A stretch of 64,000 nucleotides of DNA from Terrirubrum flagellatum (lineage in GTDB: Bacteria > Pseudomonadota > Alphaproteobacteria > Rhizobiales > Beijerinckiaceae). Below are positions 56,233 through 64,000 of the stretch, piece after piece; positions within the stretch are counted from its first letter, which is position 1, and every line of letters begins with the position of its first letter. The notes beneath the pieces were generated by a model that had not been told where the DNA came from, did no database searches, and saw nothing but the letters and a program-made list of their open reading frames with translations. Where the stretch lies: assembly GCF_022059845.1 (NCBI RefSeq), contig NZ_CP091851.1, positions 5,321,501 through 5,385,500 on the forward strand. Direction: 5' to 3'. The translations under genes were made by a program, and so were the position numbers.

Positions 56233-57279
56233 ATGGAGATCGGCGTTTACACCTTTGGCGATGTGAAGCCCGGCGGCGACATCACGCCGCGGCGGCGCCT
56301 GCGCGATCTGATCGAGGAAATCACGCTGGCCGATCAGGTCGGCCTCGACGTGTTTGGCGTCGGCGAGCATCACCGGCCTGACTATTCCGTCTCGGCCCCG
56401 CCGATCGTGATGGCGGCCGCGGCCGAGCGCACGAAAAACATCAAGCTCACAAGTGCGGTGACGGTGCTGAGCTCCGAAGACCCTGTGCGCGTCTATCAGC
56501 AGTTCGCCACGCTCGATCTCCTCTCCGATGGACGCGCGGAAATCATGGCGGGGCGCGGCTCCTTCATCGAATCCTTCCCGCTGTTCGGTCACGATCTCGA
56601 CGATTACGACGCGCTGTTCGCGGAAAATCTCGACCTGCTGCTGCGCATCCGCGAGCGGGAGCGCGTGACATGGGAGCCGGGCCATCATCGCGCGGCGATC
56701 GACAATCGCGGCGTCTATCCCCGCGCCGAGCGCGAACTGCCGGTCTGGATCGCGGTTGGCGGCACCCCGCAATCAGTCGCCCGCGCCGGCGCGCTTGGAC
56801 TGCCGCTTGCGATCGCGATCATCGGCGGGGAGCCGGCGCGCTTCCGCCCGCTGGTCGATCTCTATCACGAGGCGGGGCGTCGCGCGGGCGTCGATCCCGC
56901 GAAGCTGAAAGTCGGCGTGAACGGCCATGGCCTCGTCGGCGACACGTCGCAGCAGGCCGCCGACGCCTTCTACCCCAGCTATGCCGAGACCATGGCGAAG
57001 ATCGGTCGCGAGCGCGGCTGGGGACCGATGTCGCGCGCCCAATTCGACGCGTCGACTGGGCTTCGCGGCCATCTCGCGGTCGGAGGGCCGCAGGAGGTGA
57101 TCGACAAGATCATGCATCAGCGCGAGGCGCTCGGGCATGACCGCCATCTCATGCAGATGAGCGTCGGGGCGACGCCGCATAAGGCGATTATGCGTTCGAT
57201 CGAATTGCTGGGAACCAAGGTCGCGCCCGTGATCCGCGAGGAGACGGCGGCGAAGCCGGCGCTGATCGCGGCCGACTGA
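56233..57279 (+). CDS. LLM-class flavin-dependent oxidoreductase
   Basis: A 348-residue TIM-barrel protein of the bacterial luciferase-like family, using FMN or F420-like flavin. Visible: [21 protein letters not shown] near 37, [44 protein letters not shown] near 95, and [23 protein letters not shown] near 175. It probably performs an oxygenation or hydride transfer on a small organic molecule. It follows the amidohydrolase/Rieske trio on the same strand after a 267-base gap filled by a repeat, so it may be a separate transcript. Confidence 0.9.
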   Translation: MEIGVYTFGDVKPGGDITPRRRLRDLIEEITLADQVGLDVFGVGEHHRPDYSVSAPPIVMAAAAERTKNIKLTSAVTVLSSEDPVRVYQQFATLDLLSDGRAEIMAGRGSFIESFPLFGHDLDDYDALFAENLDLLLRIRERERVTWEPGHHRAAIDNRGVYPRAERELPVWIAVGGTPQSVARAGALGLPLAIAIIGGEPARFRPLVDLYHEAGRRAGVDPAKLKVGVNGHGLVGDTSQQAADAFYPSYAETMAKIGRERGWGPMSRAQFDASTGLRGHLAVGGPQEVIDKIMHQREALGHDRHLMQMSVGATPHKAIMRSIELLGTKVAPVIREETAAKPALIAAD

Positions 57280-57420
57280 CCTCGCTGCGATGTGAACAGG
57301 CTGGTGCGGCGCGGCGCTCGCTGCGCCTTGCCGCCGTACGCCGTCTCGGCGATCCTCCCTTGTAAGACCCGGCGGCGCCTTGAGGTCGCGTGGGTCCTCA
57401 TAAAGAAATGGGAGGCCCGC

Positions 57421-58491
57421 ATGAAAATGATTCCGCTCCTGCGGCAGGCTGCATTTGCGCTCGCTCTGTGCTGTGCGCCCGCAGCCTTCGCCGCCGATTA
57501 TCCCGCGCCGAAGGAAGGCGCGTGGACCGCGAAGGAATTCAGGTTCCACGACGGCGCGACGCTGAACGACGTCAAGCTCGGCTATGTCACCATTGGCGAA
57601 CCGACAGGCGAGCCTGTGCTCATTCTGCACGGCACGGCAGGCTCGGCCGCGAGCATGCTGACGCCGGCCTTTGCGGGTGAGCTGTTTGGACCGGGTCAGC
57701 CGCTCGACGCGACGAAGTATTACATCATCATTCCCGACGCGCTCGGCGCCGGGAAATCAACGAAGCCGTCGGACGGGCTGCGCGCGAAATTCCCGCGTTA
57801 CAATTACGACGACATGGTGCTGGCGCAGTATCGCCTCGTGACGGAAGGCCTCGGCGTGAAGCATCTGCGCCTTGTGCTCGGCAATTCCATGGGCGGCATG
57901 CATGCATGGGTCTGGGGAACAAACTACCCTGATTTCATGGACGCGTTGGCTCCAATGGCGTCGCAGCCGACGGCGATGGCGAGCCGCAACTGGATGATGC
58001 GACGGATGATCATCGACGCCGTGCGCAATGATCCCGCTTGGAACAATGGCGACTACACAACCCAGCCGCCTTCGCTGAAAGTTGCGAACGCGTTTTATGG
58101 CATCGCGACGAGCGGCGGCACGCTCGCCTATCAGACGATGGCGCCGACGCGCGAACTCGCCGACAAGGTCGTCGATGAACGATTGAATGCGCCCTTCACG
58201 GCGGATGCGAACGATTTCCTCTACCAGTGGGATTCCTCGCGCGATTACGACGCGTCGCCCAAGCTCGATCGTATCACGGCGGCGCTGCTTGCGATCAACT
58301 CGGCCGACGATGAGCGCAATCCGCCGGAGAGCGGCATCATGGAGCGCGAGCTGAAGCGGCTGAAGAATGCGAAGTTGCTGCTGATTCCGGCGAGCGAGGA
58401 AACGCGCGGCCACGGCACGACCGGCATGGCGAAATTCTGGAAGGCGCAATTGCAGGAATTCTTGCAATCGGCTCCGCGGCGGGCGATCTAG
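57421..58491 (+). CDS. Exported alpha/beta hydrolase (MetX-like fold)
   Basis: A 356-residue protein with a signal peptide (MIPLLRQAAFALALCCAPAAFA) and an alpha/beta-hydrolase domain. Nucleophile: GNSMGGMHAWVWG, Ser near 154; oxyanion region VLILHGTAGSAASML; Asp in INSADDERNPPE; His in EETRGHGTTGM. The overall shape resembles homoserine acetyltransferase-like hydrolases, but export makes a biosynthetic role unlikely. Start ATG 57421 is fixed by GGGAGG just ahead. Substrate unknown. Confidence 0.88.
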   Translation: MKMIPLLRQAAFALALCCAPAAFAADYPAPKEGAWTAKEFRFHDGATLNDVKLGYVTIGEPTGEPVLILHGTAGSAASMLTPAFAGELFGPGQPLDATKYYIIIPDALGAGKSTKPSDGLRAKFPRYNYDDMVLAQYRLVTEGLGVKHLRLVLGNSMGGMHAWVWGTNYPDFMDALAPMASQPTAMASRNWMMRRMIIDAVRNDPAWNNGDYTTQPPSLKVANAFYGIATSGGTLAYQTMAPTRELADKVVDERLNAPFTADANDFLYQWDSSRDYDASPKLDRITAALLAINSADDERNPPESGIMERELKRLKNAKLLLIPASEETRGHGTTGMAKFWKAQLQEFLQSAPRRAI

Positions 58492-58570
58492 GCGCCTGCA
58501 AACGGAGGCGTTCGTCGTTGGGCTGGAAAAGACTATTCGGCGCGCCGATCCAGGCGATCCGTCAACCCCG

Positions 58571-59566
58571 ATGACGAACGCCGATCTCGCCCATGGCGGC
58601 GCGCTTGGCGAGGTCATGCGCGCTTTTCCGGACGCGCCGACGCCATGGCTCGATCTGTCGACCGGCATCAATCCCTGGCCCTATCCGCACTCTAACATCG
58701 CCACATCTGCGTTCACCGCGCTCCCGGACGCTGGTCTTGAGCGCGATGGGATCGACGCAATGGCGCGCGCGTGGAATTGCGCGCCGGAGACGATCGCGCT
58801 GACGGCGGGATCGCAGGCGGCGATTCAGATTTTGCCGCGGTTGTTTCCTTCACGACGCGTCGCGATCATCGTGCCGACCTATAGCGAGCATGCGATTGTC
58901 TGGCGAAGTGCGGGCGCGGTTGTCAAAGAGGTCGATGGTCTCGCGTCCGCTGCGCACGAATTCGATACGGTGGTTGTCGGCAATCCCAACAATCCGGACG
59001 GGCGGGCATATCAGCCCGACGCGCTTCTCCGCGCGGCGGAGACTCTTGGCTCGCGGGGCGGCCGCCTGATTGTCGATGAAGCATTCGCCGATCTCCAGCC
59101 CGATATTTCTCTCGCGCAACATGCGGGCGCTGCGTCGATCATCGTGCTGCGCTCGTTCGGGAAATTCTTCGGGCTCGCCGGCGTGCGTCTCGGCGCCATC
59201 GTTGCGTCGCCCGATGTCATCGCTTCAGCGCGCAAACTGCTCGGCCCCTGGCCGGTGTCGGGCCCCGCGCTTGATCTCGCGCGCCGCGCCTATCGCGATG
59301 ACGCCTGGCGCGATGCGACGCTGGCGCGATTGCGCAAGGCGGCTGATGATCTTGATCGCGCGCTGCGCGCCGGCGGCGTCGAGCCCGTCGGGGGAACCGA
59401 TCTCTTCCGATGGGCCGCCTGCGCCGACGCGCATGCGACCTGGCGACAGCTCGCTGCAAGGGGAATCTATGTCAGGCGCTTTTCGTGGAGCCGCGACAGG
59501 TTGAGATTCGGTTTGCCGCGCGAGGTGACCGATTTCGATCGGCTCACAAGCGCGCTGCGCGCCTGA
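58571..59566 (+). CDS. cobC: Threonine-phosphate decarboxylase / aminotransferase CobC
   Basis: A 331-residue PLP enzyme of fold type I in cobalamin side-chain synthesis, supplying (R)-1-amino-2-propanol phosphate. It starts HGGALGEVMRAFPDAPTPWLDLSTGINPWPYP, the CobC signature. The PLP Lys is in SFGKFFGLAGVRLG near residue 198, and VGNPNNPDGR and DEAFADLQ give the usual Asn and Asp contacts. No other cobalamin genes are in the window and no cobalamin riboswitch is visible in the short upstream gap. B12 is needed by MetH at 30.8 kb. Confidence 0.93.
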   Translation: MTNADLAHGGALGEVMRAFPDAPTPWLDLSTGINPWPYPHSNIATSAFTALPDAGLERDGIDAMARAWNCAPETIALTAGSQAAIQILPRLFPSRRVAIIVPTYSEHAIVWRSAGAVVKEVDGLASAAHEFDTVVVGNPNNPDGRAYQPDALLRAAETLGSRGGRLIVDEAFADLQPDISLAQHAGAASIIVLRSFGKFFGLAGVRLGAIVASPDVIASARKLLGPWPVSGPALDLARRAYRDDAWRDATLARLRKAADDLDRALRAGGVEPVGGTDLFRWAACADAHATWRQLAARGIYVRRFSWSRDRLRFGLPREVTDFDRLTSALRA

Positions 59567-59645
59567 TTGATGCGGCGCTGCCCAGACCATTGATATTGCT
59601 GGGGAAACGCTGAGTTGACGATTGTCTGGACGACGTTGAGATTGA

Positions 59646-61031
<1,386 letters not shown>

Positions 61032-61063
61032 CGCGACTCTGCGATAATACCCTTTGGGAATGT

Positions 61064-62218
61064 ATGGCTGACTATTACCCGCTCATCGCCCGCGCAGTCG
61101 CCGCGGTGAAGGACGCGCCCGCCGAAACGCGGGCGCAAGTCTATGAACGCGCGCGGGGCGCGCTGATGCGTCACCTCAAGTCGGCCAATCCGCCGCTGAC
61201 GCCGGAAGCGATCGAGCGGGAGGACGCCGCGCTCGACGATGCGGTCGCGCGGGTCGAGGCTGAAATCCTGTCGGGCGACCAGCCAGGCGAGACGCCAGAG
61301 GCTCCGCCTGCGCCTGTCGCGGAGAATGCGGACAGGGAAGTGGTTCGCCGACCTGCGGCGCCGATCGCGTCTCCCCCGGGCGGGGAAGCCGCGGATCGTC
61401 AGAAGCGGTTGCGTGCGATGGCGTTTGGCGGCGTGGCGGCCGCGGTGGCGGTGGGCGTCGCGCTGTTCGCCCTGACGCGGCGCGAGGACGCCAGCCGCTA
61501 TTCGCCGCAGCCAGCGGCAGCCGAGGCGGCCTCGCCCGCCGCCGGGCCGAAGCTCGGCGAGCGCGTCACTGGCGAGACGGCCGACGTCTCGTCGCAACGC
61601 CGTCCCGACGCTCCGGCCGCGCCGACCACGCAGCAAGCCTCGCAGACGGCTCCGGCGATCGCGCAGCCGCCCATCGCGGTGGCCCAGCGTGCGATCCTCT
61701 ACGAGCAGAAGCCGGCGACGCCAAACGAGCCAACCATCGTCAATGGTCGCGCCGTGTGGCGGCTCGATAGCGCATCAGCGGACCCGACCCAGGCGCCTGA
61801 CACGGTGGTGCGCGCCGAGATCGAATTTCCCGAGCGCTCGCTCAAGGTCGACATGACGATAAGGCGCAACACCGATCCGGCGTTGCCGGCGTCGCATCTC
61901 GTCGAGATCAAATTCCAGTTCGCCGCCGGCGGCGGACCGGTGAAGGAGCTGGCCTCGCCGCCGACCATGAAGACCGAAGAGAATCAGCGCGGCGCGCCGC
62001 TCGTCGCCCTGCAGGTGCCGGTGACGGAAAACTATTTCCTCGTCGGCCTGTCCAACCTCCCTTCGGACGTGGAGCGGAACATTGCGCAATTGCAAGCCGC
62101 CAACTGGATCGACCTGCCGTTCCGCTTCGCCGACGATCGCATCGGGGTGATTGCCATCGAGAAGGGCGCGCAGGGCGCGGACGTGCTGCAGTCAGCGCTC
62201 GAACGCTGGCGCAGCTGA
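61064..62218 (+). CDS. Membrane-anchored protein of unknown function downstream of purA
   Basis: A 384-residue protein starting at ATG 61064. The first 90 residues are helical (MADYYPLIARAVAAVKDAPAETRAQVYERARGALMRHL). An Ala/Pro-rich linker, one membrane span (about 120-138, FGGVAAAVAVGVALFALT), another low-complexity Ala/Pro region and a C-terminal beta-rich domain (about 215-384) follow, the last containing VNGRAVWRLDSA and RAEIEFPERSLKVDMTIRRNT. The N-terminal part would face the cytoplasm and the C-terminal part the periplasm. I recognise the pattern as common after purA in Hyphomicrobiales but know no function. Confidence 0.75.
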   Translation: MADYYPLIARAVAAVKDAPAETRAQVYERARGALMRHLKSANPPLTPEAIEREDAALDDAVARVEAEILSGDQPGETPEAPPAPVAENADREVVRRPAAPIASPPGGEAADRQKRLRAMAFGGVAAAVAVGVALFALTRREDASRYSPQPAAAEAASPAAGPKLGERVTGETADVSSQRRPDAPAAPTTQQASQTAPAIAQPPIAVAQRAILYEQKPATPNEPTIVNGRAVWRLDSASADPTQAPDTVVRAEIEFPERSLKVDMTIRRNTDPALPASHLVEIKFQFAAGGGPVKELASPPTMKTEENQRGAPLVALQVPVTENYFLVGLSNLPSDVERNIAQLQAANWIDLPFRFADDRIGVIAIEKGAQGADVLQSALERWRS

Positions 62219-62338
62219 TCGGCGTTCCCGGCTGGTAGGACCTTCTTAACCGACGCTGACGTTGCGGCGCGTACGCGCGCCGCCGTTAACTTCTTCTCCA
62301 GCGCAAGCCTGTCATGAAGTCCGCGGCAGGGGACGGCC

Positions 62339-62478
62339 AGAGCATGGCGCGAAAAAGCGGGAACCGGTTTTTCCGCGACGAACGCTAGCGTTCGCGCTGC
62401 AAAAGCCATGCTCTTAACGTTTGGAATCGATCACGTTCCCGCACTTTGATTGTTTCAATCAAAGTGCGGCGTGATCTA
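62339..62478. repeat. RIME-like mosaic repeat, copy B (inverted, with insert)
   Basis: Same element as copies A and C but in the opposite orientation. Relative to them it carries an extra block of about 25 bases that includes the perfect 18-bp palindrome GCGAACGCTAGCGTTCGC, set into the second hairpin. The A+T-rich palindrome (GATTGTTTCAATC core) sits at its right end, 20 bases before the GGDEF start, so it must supply part of that gene's leader or promoter. Confidence 0.85.
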
Positions 62479-62497
62479 TGGGCGCGTGGGGGAACTG

Positions 62498-63685
62498 GTG
62501 ATCTGGCTGCACGCGCCGACTCTGACCGTCGTCCTGACTGCCGTGACCTTCGGCGTCGGGCTTCTGCTTCTCATCTCCTGGCTTCAGAACCGCGAGGTGT
62601 GGTCGCTGCTGTGGTGGAGCTGCGCCAATATTTCCGGCGGCGCGGCGGTGACGCTGTTTGGGCTCCGCGACATCATCGCGGACTACCTCTCGATCAATCT
62701 GGCGGCTGCGCTCCTCTGCTTCGCATTCACCGCCACCTGGACCGGCTTTCGCCTTTTCTGCGGCAAGGCGGCTCCGCCAGCGTTCATCTGCGCGCCGTCG
62801 CTCATCTCGCTGTGCCTCTATGAATGGCCGCCCTTCTACGCCTCGATAACCTGGCGGGTGGCGGTCGCCTCGATATTTCCTGCGGCGATCTCGCTCGCAT
62901 GCGCGTGGGAGCTGTGGCGCTTGAAGAGCGAGCGGCTCGTCTCGCGCTATCCCATGATCGGCTGGCTCTGTCTGCATGCGCTGGTTTTCGGCGCGCGCGC
63001 GCCACTGACGCTATTGCTGCTGACCTCGCCGTCCAAGGCCCTCGTCTATTCGCCCTGGTTCTCGGTGATCATGTGCGAGGCGCTGCTGAATGTGATCGCC
63101 ACCTCGTTCCTTCAGGTCTCGATGATCAAGGATCGCGCCGAGCACAGGCAACGGCAGGCGGCGCTGACCGATCCTCTCACCGGCGCGCCAAACCGGCGAG
63201 CGCTGTTCGGCGAAGCGGAAAAGGCGCTGGCGCGCGCGGCGGAGCAGCGCCGGCCCTTGTGCGCTCTGATCCTCGACGTCGACCGCTTCAAATCGATCAA
63301 TGACCGTTTCGGTCATGGCGGCGGCGATATCGCGCTGTGCCGCATCGCGCAGACGATGAAGGCTCATTTGCGCGAGAACGACCTGTTCGGGCGTATCGGC
63401 GGCGAAGAGTTCGTCTGCATCCTGCCCGACACCGCGCTCGCCGGCGCCATGGCGGTGGCGGAGGGATTGCGCGCGCGCATCGGCGCGACGAAGCTCGTCG
63501 TTGGAGATGCCGAGCTGCGCATTTCGGTCAGCATTGGCGTAGCCATGACCGAGGACGGCTCGGGCGCGCTCGAAGCGCTGCTGCGCGCCGCCGATCGCAG
63601 CCTCTACGAAGCGAAAACCGCCGGCCGCGATCGCGTCGTGGCCGGCGTCAGCCGTCTGTCCGAAGTAAAGCTGCGCGTCGCTTAG
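62498..63685 (+). CDS. Membrane-bound GGDEF diguanylate cyclase
   Basis: A 395-residue protein: about six to seven N-terminal membrane spans (1-215) and a C-terminal GGDEF domain (about 225-385). The active site is RIGGEEFVCIL; five residues before GGEEF is REND, an RxxD inhibitory site for cyclic di-GMP. DPLTGAPNRRAL and LILDVDRFKSINDRFGHGGGD bind GTP and metal. It should make cyclic di-GMP at the membrane. Start GTG 62498 is chosen for GGGGGA at 62488; the longer frame would begin inside repeat B. Repeat C starts at its stop codon. Confidence 0.92.
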   Translation: MIWLHAPTLTVVLTAVTFGVGLLLLISWLQNREVWSLLWWSCANISGGAAVTLFGLRDIIADYLSINLAAALLCFAFTATWTGFRLFCGKAAPPAFICAPSLISLCLYEWPPFYASITWRVAVASIFPAAISLACAWELWRLKSERLVSRYPMIGWLCLHALVFGARAPLTLLLLTSPSKALVYSPWFSVIMCEALLNVIATSFLQVSMIKDRAEHRQRQAALTDPLTGAPNRRALFGEAEKALARAAEQRRPLCALILDVDRFKSINDRFGHGGGDIALCRIAQTMKAHLRENDLFGRIGGEEFVCILPDTALAGAMAVAEGLRARIGATKLVVGDAELRISVSIGVAMTEDGSGALEALLRAADRSLYEAKTAGRDRVVAGVSRLSEVKLRVA

Positions 63686-63797
63686 ATCACGCCGCACTTT
63701 GATTGAATCAATCAAAGTGCGGGAACGCGATCGATTCCAGAAGTTCAGAGCATAGCTTAAGCGAAAAACCGGTTCCCACTTTTTCGCGCCATGCTCT
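63682..63797. repeat. RIME-like mosaic repeat, copy C
   Basis: Same plan as copy A: first palindrome at 63693-63721 (arms CGCACTTTGATTG and CAATCAAAGTGCG), second with GCGAAAAACCGGTTCCCAC and a terminal GCCATGCTCT. Its first bases (TTAGATCACG) contain the TAG stop of the GGDEF gene. It fills the gap between convergent GGDEF and rpoH genes and probably ends both transcripts. Confidence 0.85.
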
Positions 63798-63808
63798 GAG
63801 CGACAAGC

Positions 63809-64000
63809 TCAGGCGTGGGTCGAGGCGGTCGCCGGCGGCAGCGACGCCATGCGGCGTGGCGTCTCGATCCTGGTGATCGCCTCGCGCACCGCCTTCTGCA
63901 CCTTCTCGAAGGCGCGCACCTCGATCTGCCGCACGCGCTCACGCGATACGCCGAATTCGGAGGCGAGGTCTTCGAGCGTCATCGGGTCGTCCTGCAGACG
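63809..64000 (-). CDS. rpoH: RNA polymerase sigma-32 factor, C-terminal part
   Basis: The last 63 residues are visible; the gene continues past the right edge. Region 4.2 is clear: RLQDDPMTLEDLASEFGVSR and ERVRQIEVRAFEKVQKAV, the helix-turn-helix that contacts the -35 box, followed by a short tail MASLPPATASTHA. The wording is that of RpoH, the heat-shock sigma factor, rather than RpoD. Alphaproteobacteria often have two rpoH genes; which one this is cannot be told. Confidence 0.92.
   Translation of the reverse strand, partial: RLQDDPMTLEDLASEFGVSRERVRQIEVRAFEKVQKAVREAITRIETPRRMASLPPATASTHA

Noticed and set aside
58492-58570. Cobalamin riboswitch before cobC
   Set aside because: The gap is only 79 bases and has no B12-box-like element.

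Overview
The window is chromosomal DNA of a G+C-rich alphaproteobacterium, most likely of the order Hyphomicrobiales (Rhizobiales). This rests on the high G+C coding bias, the ZapA/DUF4164 pair beside transketolase, an ArsR-methyltransferase fusion in front of metF and metH, an alphaproteobacterial RpoH C-terminus at the right edge, and many palindromic intergenic repeats of the kind known from rhizobia (RIME-like and REP-like). Genus cannot be read from the sequence. Coding density is high, and same-strand genes are often joined by ATGA or TGATG overlaps. No rRNA, tRNA, CRISPR array, IS element or phage gene was recognised.

Layout, left half. 1-10.7 kb: a truncated lipoprotein gene, an M24-fold hydrolase that has lost its metal ligands, zapA and a DUF4164 gene on the minus strand, then a plus-strand central-carbon block (tkt, LysE-type exporter, gap, Fsr-type MFS, pgk, a frameshifted coiled-coil gene, fba). 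10.8-13.1 kb: a minus-strand SDR-MaoC-SDR operon. 13.3-19.9 kb: a LacI-type regulator with a perfect operator palindrome, a complete sugar-type ABC importer and a GH63-like hydrolase, together a carbohydrate or compatible-solute uptake and hydrolysis operon. 20-24 kb: YmdB-like phosphoesterase, 5-formyl-THF cyclo-ligase, a small membrane protein and uvrC. 24.2-29.5 kb: a dipeptide-type ABC importer with a strong hairpin terminator between the binding-protein gene and the permease genes. 29.6-36.6 kb: a DUF2336 gene and the methionine-cycle operon (ArsR-methyltransferase, metF, metH) with an operator-like site in front.

Layout, right half. 36.6-42.5 kb: B3/B4-domain protein, trmO, a 47-codon small-protein gene divergent from a TetR gene with two matching palindromes between them, a Tat-type intradiol dioxygenase, ogt, an FAD oxidoreductase, ruvC and a secreted protein of 20-residue glycine-rich repeats. 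42.7-45.8 kb: a Bcr/CflA-type MFS gene, an AT-richer orphan gene and a second copy of the MFS gene's 3' end, then a TauE-type permease. 45.8-51.3 kb: MuiA-like protein, a large MscS channel, a globin and a glutamine amidotransferase. 51.4-58.5 kb: EamA transporter, YebC, then two paralogous amidohydrolases translationally coupled to a Rieske ferredoxin, followed by a luciferase-like flavin oxidoreductase and an exported alpha/beta hydrolase. 58.6-64 kb: cobC, purA behind a strong hairpin, a membrane-anchored protein, a GGDEF diguanylate cyclase flanked by two copies of a 115-140 bp repeat, and the end of rpoH.

The most distinctive items are the orphan gene between duplicated MFS ends, the TetR/47-residue-protein divergon, the GTGxNFG repeat protein, the LacI/ABC/GH63 operon and the amidohydrolase pair with its Rieske protein. 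None is proven to be a new system; each is set out below with a test.
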